A stretch of DNA of 64,000 bases from Phenylobacterium deserti (GCA_945883235.1 CAMCXF010000005.1:1-64000), one strand, 5' to 3'; shown: positions 1-9,735, counted from the stretch's first letter. The notes: generated by a model not told the origin, from the letters alone. Translations and numbers: made by a program.

Positions 1-102
1 AGCCGACGAATGCGCCAACTACCTCGTCAACTCCGGATCTGCTGCAACTTGATCCGGTCACGCTCTAGCCGCCAAACGACCGATACCGTCGCCAAGCCCA
101 CA

Positions 103-996
103 TCAGTACGTCTGAGTGATCGTCACGATCTTGGAGAAATCCCCGCGCCTCGCGTCGCGCGCCCGGATGAAGACGTAAAGCCGCCCGCCGTCCCACCAGT
201 TCATGTTCAGCGCCGGGTCGCTGTCGATTTGCAGAAGCAGGCGCCACTGACGCGAGGCGACGCGAATGGTCTCAGGCACATCTTCGCGATAGTCTTGCGT
301 CTGGCCCCGCCAGAGATATTCGCATTCAATCTGCATCCGGCCGTCCTGGATCGCCCCGGGATAGCCGCCGATCCGGTGCTCGATCTCGTCGCCGAAGTCG
401 CAGTCCTCCATGCCCCGGAAACCGCTCCAATCCATGTGGTGACCTGGCCAGTCCTCGTCGAACCAATCCGGGCTTGGAAATGACGCAAACTGGCGGAAAC
501 CCACCCGCCGCTCCAGAAAGCGCCGGTTCCGCGCAAGATCCGCCGGCGCGGCGCGCTCCGGTCCCGGGGGATCGTTCGTGTAGATCAGCCGTCCACAGTC
601 CGCCGCACCGTTCCGGTTCTCGTCGAAGAACAGATGGAGCCGCCCGCGTTCCGGAAGCCAGTCAAACGCCCCGTGCTTTCGGAAGGTCTCGATGTCGATC
701 TGCGCGACAAACGCCAGAGCTTCGCCTTCGCCCTTCGGCCAGACCGCGCCCAGGGGCAACTCCGGCAAGCCACCCACCTTCGAGAATCCGGGAACCTTCG
801 TCGGGATCAGCAATAGAGTCGGTCGTTCCAGCCGCCGCATGCGCCCGCGCATCTGGAAGGCCTGGGCATCCGAAAGCTGGCCGTTTTCTTTCCGTTTCGC
901 CGCCAGCCGGGCATTCCGGTACCGGCCGATAACGACTGCGCCGACAAAGATCAGCAGAAGTGTCAACGGCCCCAGAACCGACGCCGGCAAGTCCAT
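103..996 (-). CDS. DUF1963 (YwqG-like) family protein, candidate immunity protein
   Basis: ORF contains GGLPELPLGAVWP...LAFVAQIDIETF and a C-terminal LLLQIDSDP..NMNWWDGGRLYVFI pattern typical of DUF1963; start chosen at MDLPASVLG, overlapping the stop of the upstream ORF (TGATGG). Confidence 0.75.
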   Translation of the reverse strand: MDLPASVLGPLTLLLIFVGAVVIGRYRNARLAAKRKENGQLSDAQAFQMRGRMRRLERPTLLLIPTKVPGFSKVGGLPELPLGAVWPKGEGEALAFVAQIDIETFRKHGAFDWLPERGRLHLFFDENRNGAADCGRLIYTNDPPGPERAAPADLARNRRFLERRVGFRQFASFPSPDWFDEDWPGHHMDWSGFRGMEDCDFGDEIEHRIGGYPGAIQDGRMQIECEYLWRGQTQDYREDVPETIRVASRQWRLLLQIDSDPALNMNWWDGGRLYVFIRARDARRGDFSKIVTITQTY

Positions 997-1727
997 CACC
1001 GCGACGTCTCGTTCGCACGCACCGGCGCTCTCACAGCGCCGCCGACCGCCCCCGCTGCGGCCGGCTTCGTCCAGGTGGGCGTGCCGTGCCAGACGCGCTC
1101 CGCCGGATTGAACCGGGGCAGTTTCACGCCATTCACTGTATAGCGCCCATGAATTCGGCCATGCGTTACGGGGTCCAGACCTTTGATGTTCCACGGCTGG
1201 TTCTTGATGAAATCCGGAACCGCCTTACCCCACCCATTCTGCGGGATGATCCCGTGATGTCCATGCTGGCCGGGAGCCAGGTGCCCCTTTTCGCCCATCC
1301 ATTTTCTGACGCCGGCGACCTCATCCTGTGGCCTGCTGCGCCAGGCGTAAGAACCCCCAACCTTTGCCGCCCCCTTGGCGACGCCCACGGCAATCCCTTT
1401 GGCCAAGGCAACGTCAGATATGGCCATAGCACCATTCCCGACTGCGCCAAGGTAGTCGCCGTCATGCAGGTCGGCGAGCGCCTCCCGCCCGGATCCCCAG
1501 ATCGGAATGAGTGACTCAGCCGCACCCAGGTGGCCGACATCCGGAGCCCAACTTGGTCCTGCCGACCTCGTTGGTAATCTGGCACCGCTTCTACGAGCCG
1601 CGACCTCGGCCGCCTGTCGCTGATTGTAAGCGCGCTGGGTCTGAGCCGCTCTTGCATGGGCGGCTGCATCAGGGTTGGGAACCGAGCGCGGTTGATCGCC
1701 TCGGACATATGAGCCAGAGCTTGCCAA
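996..1727 (-). CDS. Polymorphic-toxin-like protein with HNH/EndoVII (SHH-type) nuclease C-terminus
   Basis: C-terminal GQHGHHGIIPQNGWGKAVPDFIKNQPWNIKGLDPVTHGRIHGRY resembles Tox-SHH domains; TTG start preceded by GGAG at about 7 nt; 4-bp-type overlap with the DUF1963 gene. Confidence 0.6.
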   Translation of the reverse strand: MASSGSYVRGDQPRSVPNPDAAAHARAAQTQRAYNQRQAAEVAARRSGARLPTRSAGPSWAPDVGHLGAAESLIPIWGSGREALADLHDGDYLGAVGNGAMAISDVALAKGIAVGVAKGAAKVGGSYAWRSRPQDEVAGVRKWMGEKGHLAPGQHGHHGIIPQNGWGKAVPDFIKNQPWNIKGLDPVTHGRIHGRYTVNGVKLPRFNPAERVWHGTPTWTKPAAAGAVGGAVRAPVRANETSR

Positions 1728-1912
1728 TTGAAATCTCCAAGGGATTGCTTCTGACGCAGAGTTGCGCTCGTCACACGCCGACTATGCCACAGGCGCCTCG
1801 CGAAGAAAAGAACAAAACGGGAACATTTTCGCCAACGGTCACTCGCGACCATCGAAGCGTCGCGCCTTCGCCGGCCGCGTTCTCGCATTGGAACGGTCAG
1901 GCTGGCGCCACC

Positions 1913-1970
1913 CCTCATCCGTCAGCTGCGCTCACGCCTTCTCCCGCTGCGGGAGAAGGCGGGGGCGCCG
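1913..1970. repeat. REP-like palindromic repeat related to the 62.8/63.3 kb repeats
   Basis: CACCCCTCATCCGTCAGCTGCGCTCACGCCTTCTCCCGCTGCGGGAGAAGG shares CCCCTCATCCG and CCTTCTCCC blocks. Confidence 0.6.
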
Positions 1971-2025
1971 CTGTCACGCCTCCGTGACGGTTCCCGGATA
2001 GGCAGGGGCCCAGGAGGCTGCCCCC

Positions 2026-2550
2026 ATGCCCGTCACCTTGTTCGAGCTCACCCTGCCGCGGTTCCGGCGCGCGCTGGGCGTCATCGTGCATCTGCTGGAT
2101 CGGGCTGAGGCGCAGTTTCGCGCCGAAGGCCGGAACGTCTCGGACCTGACCAACCTGCGGCTGGCACCGGACATGAACCCGCTGCCCGCCCAGATCGCCT
2201 CGGCCATCGACAACGCCGTCGGCGCGGCGGCGCGGCTTCGCGGTTTGCCTCATTTGCCGGTGTCGGGGCTGGCCACGCTGGAGGATGTCCGCGCCGCCCT
2301 GGCCCGGGCGCTGGCCGAGCTGAACGCTTTGACGCCGGGCGATTTCGAAGGCGCCGAGGAACGCGAGATCGTCCTGCCCAGCCCGAAGGGCGCACGGCAC
2401 TTTCCGGCTGTGGACTATGTGCTCAACCTCGCCCTGCCGAACGTGCAGTTCCACACGGCGATCGTCTACGCCCTCTTGCGCGCCGAGGGCCTCGACATCG
2501 GCAAGCGGGATTTCCTGGGCGAGCTGCCGCCGCGGAGGACGGAGGGTTAG
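2026..2550 (+). CDS. DUF1993 family protein
   Basis: 170-aa ORF with LPRFRRALGVIVHLLDRAEA..., FHTAIVYALLRAEGLDIGKRDFLG pattern of DUF1993. Confidence 0.75.
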   Translation: MPVTLFELTLPRFRRALGVIVHLLDRAEAQFRAEGRNVSDLTNLRLAPDMNPLPAQIASAIDNAVGAAARLRGLPHLPVSGLATLEDVRAALARALAELNALTPGDFEGAEEREIVLPSPKGARHFPAVDYVLNLALPNVQFHTAIVYALLRAEGLDIGKRDFLGELPPRRTEG

Positions 2551-2679
2551 TGTCCAGCCTGTGCGGTCTTTGGTCCCAAATCGCGCGCCGACGGATGACA
2601 TCGCCGATCCGCGACCTATATCGACAGGCATGATCCTGTCGTCCACCTCCCGCCGTTCCGGTGCGTTCAGGCCCGTCGC

Positions 2680-3174
2680 TTGAGGCCACGCCCCGATCCC
2701 CCTGGCCCCGGCCAGGAAAGCGTCTGGACCTACCCGCGTCCAGCCAAGGCGGAACGGAGCCCGGCGCATGTGGTCATCGTCCATGGCGGCGTCGTCGTGG
2801 TCGAGACGCGCGCGGCGGTCCGAACCCTCGAGACCAGCCATCCGCCCAGCTACTACATACCGCCGTCGGACGTTGCGCCCGGATGTTTGCGGCGCGCGGC
2901 GGGTAGCTCATTTTGCGAGTGGAAGGGCGACGCCGTCTATTGGGACGTCGTGATCGGCGACCTGGTCCTGCCGCGGGTTGGCTGGAGTTATCCGAACCCC
3001 ACGGCACCTTTCGAGATCCTGCGCGATCACGTCGCCTTCTACGCCACGCCCTTCGACCGATGCAGCGTCGACGGCGAGACGGTCGTTCCCCAGGCCGGCG
3101 GATTCTATGGTGGCTGGATCACCTCCAGGCTCGCCGGCCCTTTCAAGGGCGTGCCCGGTAGTCAGGGGTGGTAA
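2680..3174 (+). CDS. DUF427 domain-containing protein
   Basis: VIVHGGVVVVETRAAVRTLETSHPPSYYIPPSDV...CEWKGDAVYWDV motif pattern of DUF427. Confidence 0.8.
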   Translation: MRPRPDPPGPGQESVWTYPRPAKAERSPAHVVIVHGGVVVVETRAAVRTLETSHPPSYYIPPSDVAPGCLRRAAGSSFCEWKGDAVYWDVVIGDLVLPRVGWSYPNPTAPFEILRDHVAFYATPFDRCSVDGETVVPQAGGFYGGWITSRLAGPFKGVPGSQGW

Positions 3175-3178
3175 GGTG

Positions 3179-4537
3179 GTGAGCAATGACACCAACGATC
3201 CGCGCGGTCGCCAGGTCCCGCGTGGCCGGCTTTCACGGCTGAGCCAGTTTGGACGGCTGGCCGGATCCGTCGCGGGCGGCATGATCGCCGAAGGCGGCCG
3301 TCGACTGGCCGCCGGCGAACGGCCCCAGCTGCGCGACATGCTGCTGACCCCGGGCAATGTCGGCAAGGTCGCCGACCGCCTGTCGCACCTGCGCGGCGCG
3401 GCGATGAAGCTGGGTCAGATGATCTCGATGGATGCGGGCGACCTGCTGCCCGCCGAACTGACCGCGATCATGGCGCGGCTGCGCGACAATGCCCAGCACA
3501 TGCCGGCGGCCCAGCTGCAACAGGTGCTGACCCGGGAGTGGGGGCCGGATTGGCGCGCGCGGTTCTCACACTTCGACCATCGCCCCATCGCTGCCGCATC
3601 CATCGGCCAGGTGCATCGGGCCATCGCGAAGGATGGTCGGGAACTGGCCATCAAGGTGCAGTACCCCGGTGTGCGCGAAAGCATCGATGCCGATGTCGGC
3701 AACGTCGCGACCCTGTTGCGGATGTCAGGCGTTCTGCCGCGCGGGTTCGACGTCGGGCCGCTCCTTGAGGAAGCGAAACGGCAGCTGGCCGAAGAAGCGG
3801 ACTATGAGCGCGAAGGCGAGTATATGGTCCGGCTCGGGCGGTTGCTCGCCGACATGCCCGAGGTCATCGTGCCGACCTTGGAGTCCGGGCTCACCACGTC
3901 TCGCGTGCTGGCGATGACGTTTCTTGAGGGTCGACCCATCGAGTCGCTGGAGACGGCTTCGCAGGATGTGCGAGACGCGACGATGCAGACGCTGATCCGC
4001 GTGGTCCTGCGCGAGCTGTTCGAGTTTGGCCTGATGCAGACGGACCCGAACTTCGGAAACTACAGGATACAGCCTCGCACCGGACGCCTGGTTCTACTCG
4101 ATTTCGGGGCGGCGCGGTCGGTCGCGCCCGAAACCGCAGAGGGCTATCGGCGCCTGCTGCGTGCTAGCCTGTCGGGCGACCGCGTGGCGGTCCGGGACGC
4201 TGCCGTCGCAGCCGGTTTCCTGGGACCGGCCGTTGTCGCGCGCCACGGCGCGGCCGTAGACCAGATCATCGACGTGATCCTGGGCGAACTCAATCGCCCT
4301 GGTCTGTTCGACTTCGGCGATCGCCGCTTCGTAGAGGCGCTGCGCGGTCGGGGTATGGAGATTGCGGCCGACGCCGGCGCCTGGCATTTGCCGCCGACAG
4401 ACATCCTGTTCGTGCAGCGCAAGATCAGCGGCACGGCCCTGCTGGCTTCGCGCCTCAAAGCCCGCGTCGATATCCGCGAAATCGTCCAGCCGTGGCTCGG
4501 CGAGCCGGCGACCGTCCCACCAGTTCGTATTCAGTGA
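3179..4537 (+). CDS. ABC1/AarF (UbiB-like) atypical kinase family protein
   Basis: MKLGQMISMDAGDLLP (KxGQ), AAASIGQVHRA, LAIKVQYPGV, QTDPNFGNY, LVLLDFGAAR motifs; the last ~10 codons lie in a DUF1963-derived fragment. Confidence 0.85.
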   Translation: MSNDTNDPRGRQVPRGRLSRLSQFGRLAGSVAGGMIAEGGRRLAAGERPQLRDMLLTPGNVGKVADRLSHLRGAAMKLGQMISMDAGDLLPAELTAIMARLRDNAQHMPAAQLQQVLTREWGPDWRARFSHFDHRPIAAASIGQVHRAIAKDGRELAIKVQYPGVRESIDADVGNVATLLRMSGVLPRGFDVGPLLEEAKRQLAEEADYEREGEYMVRLGRLLADMPEVIVPTLESGLTTSRVLAMTFLEGRPIESLETASQDVRDATMQTLIRVVLRELFEFGLMQTDPNFGNYRIQPRTGRLVLLDFGAARSVAPETAEGYRRLLRASLSGDRVAVRDAAVAAGFLGPAVVARHGAAVDQIIDVILGELNRPGLFDFGDRRFVEALRGRGMEIAADAGAWHLPPTDILFVQRKISGTALLASRLKARVDIREIVQPWLGEPATVPPVRIQ

Positions 4538-4720
4538 CGGGTCACTTTCGATCTGCAACAGCACGCGGCACTGGCGCGACGCCACGCGGACGGTCTCGGG
4601 CACACGGTCGCGATAGTGGCGTGTCGCGCCGCGCCAAAGAAACTCACATTCGATCTGCATGTGGCCGTCCTGGGTCGCGCCGGAATAGCCATGTGGCCGC
4701 AGCATAGTTTCGCGGTGCCT
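4511..4720 (-). pseudogene. Truncated remnant of a second DUF1963 gene (3' part only)
   Basis: Minus-strand reading GYSGATQDGHMQIECEFLWRGATRHYRDRVPETVRVASRQCRVLLQIESDPSLNTNWWDG aligns to residues of the 103..996 gene (GYPGAIQDGRMQIECEYLWRGQTQDYREDVPETIRVASRQWRLLLQIDSDPALNMNWWDG). Confidence 0.8.
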
Positions 4721-4797
4721 GCGCATCAGGCTGCCTTCGCCGTCGCGAAGCAGCTAAGCTTACGCAACACATTTCAGGCTCCGGACGTTTGCTGAAT

Positions 4798-5415
4798 ATG
4801 AAATCCCTGCCCAACATCCTCACCGGATCGCGTCTGGTGCTCGCGCTGTTCATGTTCGTGGCGCTGGCGGCCTCGTCCGGCTCGGTGCCATACTTTGCCA
4901 ACCGGCTGGAACCTGAGATGCAGTTCGGCCTGCAGCGGTGGGCGGTCTATGCCTTCGTCATCGCCGCCGTCACAGACTTCTTCGACGGCTGGCTGGCGCG
5001 CAAGATCGGCGCGGAGAGCGTCTGGGGGGCTATCCTCGACCCCATCGGCGACAAGGTGCTGGTCTGCGGCGCGATCCTGGGCTTGCTGTCACTGGGTCCC
5101 CAGCCGTGGGTGGTGCTGCCGGCCGGCCTGATCCTGTTTCGGGAGTTCACGGTCAGCGCACTCCGCGAAGTTGGCGCGAGCAAGGGGATCAAGTTACCGG
5201 TCACCCTGCTGGCCAAGTGGAAGACGACCCTTCAGTTGACGGCCCTGACCCTGGAATTGATCGTTGCGGCCTGGGGTGCCTTCAGCCTGCCAGACGGCAC
5301 GCCGCTCAGGGACGGGTTCGAGGTGGCCGCTCACGGCCTGTTCTGGCTGGCCGCCCTGGTCACCCTGATCACCGGCGCCCAGTACTGGGAACAGACCCGC
5401 AAGGCGCTGGTCTGA
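4798..5415 (+). CDS. pgsA: CDP-diacylglycerol--glycerol-3-phosphate 3-phosphatidyltransferase
   Basis: MKSLPNILTGSRLVLAL..., DFFDGWLARKIG...GAILDPIGDKVLV CDP-alcohol phosphatidyltransferase signature. Confidence 0.9.
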   Translation: MKSLPNILTGSRLVLALFMFVALAASSGSVPYFANRLEPEMQFGLQRWAVYAFVIAAVTDFFDGWLARKIGAESVWGAILDPIGDKVLVCGAILGLLSLGPQPWVVLPAGLILFREFTVSALREVGASKGIKLPVTLLAKWKTTLQLTALTLELIVAAWGAFSLPDGTPLRDGFEVAAHGLFWLAALVTLITGAQYWEQTRKALV

Positions 5416-5418
5416 GGT

Positions 5419-6042
5419 TCAGCCGTCCCCCCGCGCTGTTTTTCGGGGGTCCATCTTCTCGGCTGGTGCCATGCGCATGACCTCGGTCTGATACTTCTCG
5501 TCCTCGCCGGTCACCAGCAAGGGCAGGGCGTCGGCGCAGGCCTGCAGCAGGGGCTCGACCCACTTGGCGTCAGCCTTGTGGAAGTCGGACAGCACGTGGC
5601 CGTGCACAAGCTCCTTGTCGCCGGGGTGGCCGGTGCCCAGCCGGGCGCGGCGGAAGTCCGCGCCGACCTGCGCGGTGATCGAGCGGACGCCGTTGTTGCC
5701 CGCCGCCCCGCCACCGGCCTTCATCCGGAACCGCCCCGGTGCCAGGTCGATCTCGTCGTAGAAGACGATCAGGCTTCGGGCGGGATCCAGCTTGAAGAAC
5801 TTCAGCGCCTGGCCGACCGAGCGGCCGCTCTCGTTGTAGTACCCTTTGGGCTTGAGCAGCAGGGTGCGCACCGACCCGCCGGGTATCGGGATCTCACCCT
5901 CACTGACATGGGCGTCGAAACGCGAACGCGCCGCGGGGAAGTCCCAGCGGCGCGCAATTTCGTCAACGGCCATGAAGCCGATGTTGTGGCGGTTCTTCGC
6001 GTAGGTGGGGCCGGGATTGCCCAGCCCTGCGATGATCAGCAT
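5419..6042 (-). CDS. pth: Peptidyl-tRNA hydrolase
   Basis: MLIIAGLGNPGPTYAKNRHNIGFMAVDEIA, GGAAGNNGVRSI, RLGTGHPGDK signatures. Confidence 0.97.
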   Translation of the reverse strand: MLIIAGLGNPGPTYAKNRHNIGFMAVDEIARRWDFPAARSRFDAHVSEGEIPIPGGSVRTLLLKPKGYYNESGRSVGQALKFFKLDPARSLIVFYDEIDLAPGRFRMKAGGGAAGNNGVRSITAQVGADFRRARLGTGHPGDKELVHGHVLSDFHKADAKWVEPLLQACADALPLLVTGEDEKYQTEVMRMAPAEKMDPRKTARGDG

Positions 6043-6072
6043 TGGCCCCCCGAAAGTTGGGGAAGCGAGGAC

Positions 6073-6684
6073 TTAAGCCTCGCCGCCTTCAGCGCCTGCG
6101 TCAGCATCGCCGACGCCGGCGCGGGTCATGGTGATCGAGGCGACGACCACGCCGGCGTCCAGGGCAGCTTCCACCTTGGCCGGCAGCTTGAGGTCCGAAA
6201 CGCGGACCGCGTCGCCGATTTCCAGACCGGTCAGGTCGACCATTATCTCTTCCGGGATCGAGTCGGCGTGGCAGGCCACCAGCACGGTGTGCAACATGAC
6301 CCCCAGGGTACCGCCGCGCTTCAGACCGGGCGAGGCTTCCTGATTGGCGAAGTGCACGGGCACCTCGATCTTGATCTGCTGATCGGCGTCGACCCGATAG
6401 AGGTCGAAGTGCCAGGGCTCATCCGTCACCGGATGCATGTCGATCGCCTTGGCGATGACCGGCTGGGTCTCGTCGCCGTACTTCAGGGTCACCATGTGGC
6501 CGAGCAGCTTGCCCGTATGAAGCGCCTTGCGGAATTCGTTCGACTTGACCGCGATGGCCACCGGGTCCTTGGCACCGCCGTAAAGCACGCCGGGGACCTT
6601 GCCGTCACGGCGGGTGTCACGCGCGCCGCCGGTGCCGGTCCGCTCACGTACTTCAACGTTCAAAATGATATCGGCCATGGCCAT
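6073..6684 (-). CDS. rplY: 50S ribosomal protein L25/general stress protein Ctc
   Basis: ILNVEVRERTGTGGARDTRRDGKVPGVLYGG..., typical L25/CTC N- and C-domains; next to pth. Confidence 0.95.
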   Translation of the reverse strand: MAMADIILNVEVRERTGTGGARDTRRDGKVPGVLYGGAKDPVAIAVKSNEFRKALHTGKLLGHMVTLKYGDETQPVIAKAIDMHPVTDEPWHFDLYRVDADQQIKIEVPVHFANQEASPGLKRGGTLGVMLHTVLVACHADSIPEEIMVDLTGLEIGDAVRVSDLKLPAKVEAALDAGVVVASITMTRAGVGDADAGAEGGEA

Positions 6685-6808
6685 GCCTCAAAACGAAGCC
6701 GCCGCGCGTTGCGCGCGCGGCGACGGAAATCTGGAACCCCTGCGGGTCGAAAGGTGGGCGTAGATACACAATTGACCCGCCGCACGCAACGGCGCCGACG
6801 TGCTGTTC

Positions 6809-7855
6809 TTATGCGGCCTTGCGCGCGGGCTTTTTCCGGACCGGCGGCTTCTTGCCCATCCCCTTGTTGATCGAGCTGGCGTCGGGGATGAAACGGGCCT
6901 CGTAGGGCTCGGGCAGACCACTCGCGCGGATCATGCAGCGGCCAGTGTCCATCAGGGCATGCTGCCCCAGACAGAAGACATCCTCATAGTGTGGCCTGGC
7001 CACCGCCAGGCACTGATAGAGGTTGAGCTTGGCCGAACCCATGCAGCCGCCGATGTTGCTTTCCGACATCAGGCCGGAGACGCTGGCCATGTCGCTATCA
7101 CGCGCTTCGCCCAGCACGGCCAGCGCTGCGATCGCCAGTCCACGGGTGACCGTGGGCGTATAGGGCGGGGCGACCGGCGGGACGGATATCGCCGCCGAAG
7201 GCAGCGCCATCGAAATCTGCTGCAGCCGGGCGGTCTCGGCGTTCTCTCCTGACATCGCCGTTACCGACGCGGACTTGGCGGCCGCCAGTCTCACGTCGCG
7301 CGCCTGCACGTCGCTCCGGGACCATGGCTGCTTCTGGATATCATAGGCGGACTGCTTGACGGCTTTGCCGGTGTCATAGAGGCGCTGCGCATCGCTGCCC
7401 AGATTGGCGATTACCAAACCCGCCGCACCCGCGGACCCGGGCATGCCCACCACATAGGCGGGGTTCTTCAGAAGCTCGTGGATGACTTCACGTCGCTGAT
7501 CCGGGTCCCGGGAATAGACCCGCACGGCGTCGACGAAGCCCCTGTCCTGCAGGGCGACGACAGCTGCATAGGCGATGGCCCCCCGGACCATCTGGGCTGG
7601 CTCATAGGCAGCCCCGGTCTGGACCGCGCCTGCGATGGTCCCGGCGTCGGCAAACTGCGGTACGATCGCGCTGCTTCGGGCCATGTAATAGCGATAGGCG
7701 CTGGCCGCCTGCACAACCTGCGGCGACAGGTTCACCTTGGGTGCGGGCGGCGGCGGCGGCGTTGGCGCGGCCTTGGGCGGCGCAGCGCAGCTGGCGAGCA
7801 GAGCTCCAAGAAACAGGACTGGCACGAGGCGTAGCAGGGCAGGTCCGGATAGCAT
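6809..7855 (-). CDS. Hypothetical lipoprotein/exported protein
   Basis: Signal peptide with lipobox LLASC and Pro-rich linker; no family recognised. Confidence 0.7.
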   Translation of the reverse strand: MLSGPALLRLVPVLFLGALLASCAAPPKAAPTPPPPPAPKVNLSPQVVQAASAYRYYMARSSAIVPQFADAGTIAGAVQTGAAYEPAQMVRGAIAYAAVVALQDRGFVDAVRVYSRDPDQRREVIHELLKNPAYVVGMPGSAGAAGLVIANLGSDAQRLYDTGKAVKQSAYDIQKQPWSRSDVQARDVRLAAAKSASVTAMSGENAETARLQQISMALPSAAISVPPVAPPYTPTVTRGLAIAALAVLGEARDSDMASVSGLMSESNIGGCMGSAKLNLYQCLAVARPHYEDVFCLGQHALMDTGRCMIRASGLPEPYEARFIPDASSINKGMGKKPPVRKKPARKAA

Positions 7856-7960
7856 CGAGTGGCGTACCTCTTGCGAGTGGTCAAATCTGGCGCGCGCCCC
7901 CGAGCGCTCAAGCCTTAGACGCGTCTGTACGATTTGGGCAAGCTTGGCCTCAACTCCGGA

Positions 7961-8896
7961 TCAATCGAAGAGTTTTGAAACGCTCTCTTCATTGGCGATG
8001 CGCCGGATGGCCTCGCCGATTAACCGGTCGCAGCTGACATAGCGGATCTTGCCGCCTTCGGTGGCCCTGTCCGGCGGCGAGATGCTGTCGGTCATCACCA
8101 GCTCCTTCAGGATCGAGCTGTTCACCCGTTCAACCGCTGCGCCCGACAGAACCCCGTGGGTCACATAGGCCGACACTTCCAGCGCACCGTTGTCGACCAG
8201 GGCCTGGGCGGCATTGGTCAGGGTGCCGCCGCCGTCGATCATGTCATCGAACAGGATGCAGCGCCGCCCGGAAACATCGCCGATGATATTGGCCACCTCG
8301 CTCTTGCCGGGACCCGAGCGCCGTTTGTCGACGATGGAAAGCTCAGCCTTCAGCCGGGTCGCCACGGCCAGCGCCCGCACCACACCGCCGACATCTGGCG
8401 ACACGATCATCAGCTCAGAGGTTTTCGCGTGATTGTTCTTGATGTCGGCCGCCAGCAGCGGCGCGGACAGCAGGTTGTCGGTCGGAATGTCAAAGAAGCC
8501 CTGAATTTGGCCGGAGTGCAGATCCATGGTCAGAACCCGGTCGGCCCCGGACCGCGTCAGCAGATTGGCCACCAGCTTGGCCGAAATCGGCGTACGCCCC
8601 CCGGTCTTCCGGTCCTGACGGGCATAGCCGAAATAGGGCATCACCGCTGTGATCCGCCGGGCAGAGGCGCGCTTCAGCGCATCGATACAGATCAGCAGCT
8701 CCATCAGGTTGTCGTTGGCAGGATAGCTGGTGGACTGGATGACAAAGACGTCTTCGCCGCGGACATTTTCGTCGATGGTGACGAAGATCTCGTTGTCGGC
8801 GAACCGTTTCACCTGGGCGCGCGTGAGCGGGAGGTCAAGGTGGGACGCCACGGCCTGGGCCAGTGTGCGATTCGAGTTGCCGGCCAGCAGCTTCAT
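7961..8896 (-). CDS. prs: Ribose-phosphate pyrophosphokinase
   Basis: [52 protein letters not shown]-binding motif. Confidence 0.96.
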   Translation of the reverse strand: MKLLAGNSNRTLAQAVASHLDLPLTRAQVKRFADNEIFVTIDENVRGEDVFVIQSTSYPANDNLMELLICIDALKRASARRITAVMPYFGYARQDRKTGGRTPISAKLVANLLTRSGADRVLTMDLHSGQIQGFFDIPTDNLLSAPLLAADIKNNHAKTSELMIVSPDVGGVVRALAVATRLKAELSIVDKRRSGPGKSEVANIIGDVSGRRCILFDDMIDGGGTLTNAAQALVDNGALEVSAYVTHGVLSGAAVERVNSSILKELVMTDSISPPDRATEGGKIRYVSCDRLIGEAIRRIANEESVSKLFD

Positions 8897-8970
8897 CGTA
8901 CCCCCAAGTCCAACTCTGCAGCGATGCGCGCGCTTGTATCAACGGCCTCGCCTGAGTCTATAGCTGGCGG

Positions 8971-9735
8971 CTAGGCCAGAGTGATTGCCGACAGCAATCG
9001 TCCGTAGTCCGGCTCGCCCATCTTGAAGGCGCGGCGGTTGGAAAAGAACAGTTCGGGCTCGGCGCAGGTGTCGCGACCGATCCATTCGCTGGCGGCGATT
9101 CCTGCGGCTTCCAGGCGGGACAACACAAAGGCCGGCAGATCGAACTGGCGCTTGTCGGCGCTAGCGCCCGCGCCAAAGAATCGCGCGAACGACGGGTTCA
9201 CCTCGGTGAAGCGCTGAACATACTCCAGGCCCACCTCATAGGACGCCGGTCCGATGCAGGGGCCCACTGCGGCGACGATCCGGTCGCGCCTTGCGCCCAG
9301 CTCTTCCATCCTGACGATGGTCGCTTCGGCGACACCGTGAAGCGCGCCCTGCCAGCCAGCATGCGCGGCGGCTACCACACGGGCTTGCGCATCGGCCAGG
9401 AGGATCGGCGCGCAGTCAGCGGCCAGAGCGCCGCAGATCACCCCGGGCGTTGCGCTGACCACGGCGTCGGCCTGTGGCGGTTCGCCCGGCCATGCGCCAT
9501 CAGCGGTCAAAGCTCGCGCGGAATGCACCTGATAGGCCGTGACCAGGGTTCCGCCCAGATGTCCGGCGGCACGTCGGCGGTTTTCCTTCACCGCGTCCGC
9601 ATCGTCCCGGGATCCAACTCCGACATTCAGCCCGGCATAAATGCCGTTCGAGACCCCACCGCGGCGCGTAAAGAAAGCGTGGCGGATGCCGGACAGGTCC
9701 AGCAGCGGCGAGGTCAGGACGGGCAGGTCGATCAT
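8971..9735 (-). CDS. pgeF: Polyphenol oxidase/purine nucleoside phosphorylase (YfiH/PgeF family)
   Basis: HAFFTRRGGVSNGIYAGLNVG, ALAADCAPILLAD, VAAAHAGWQGALHGV, VGPCIGPASYEVG motifs. Confidence 0.93.
   Translation of the reverse strand: MIDLPVLTSPLLDLSGIRHAFFTRRGGVSNGIYAGLNVGVGSRDDADAVKENRRRAAGHLGGTLVTAYQVHSARALTADGAWPGEPPQADAVVSATPGVICGALAADCAPILLADAQARVVAAAHAGWQGALHGVAEATIVRMEELGARRDRIVAAVGPCIGPASYEVGLEYVQRFTEVNPSFARFFGAGASADKRQFDLPAFVLSRLEAAGIAASEWIGRDTCAEPELFFSNRRAFKMGEPDYGRLLSAITLA

Noticed and set aside
6700-6726. GC-rich hairpin (GCCGCCGCGCG..CGCGCGCGGCG) upstream of rplY
   Set aside because: Could be a leader structure but is simple CG-repeat sequence in a high-GC genome; insufficient evidence for a riboswitch or attenuator.
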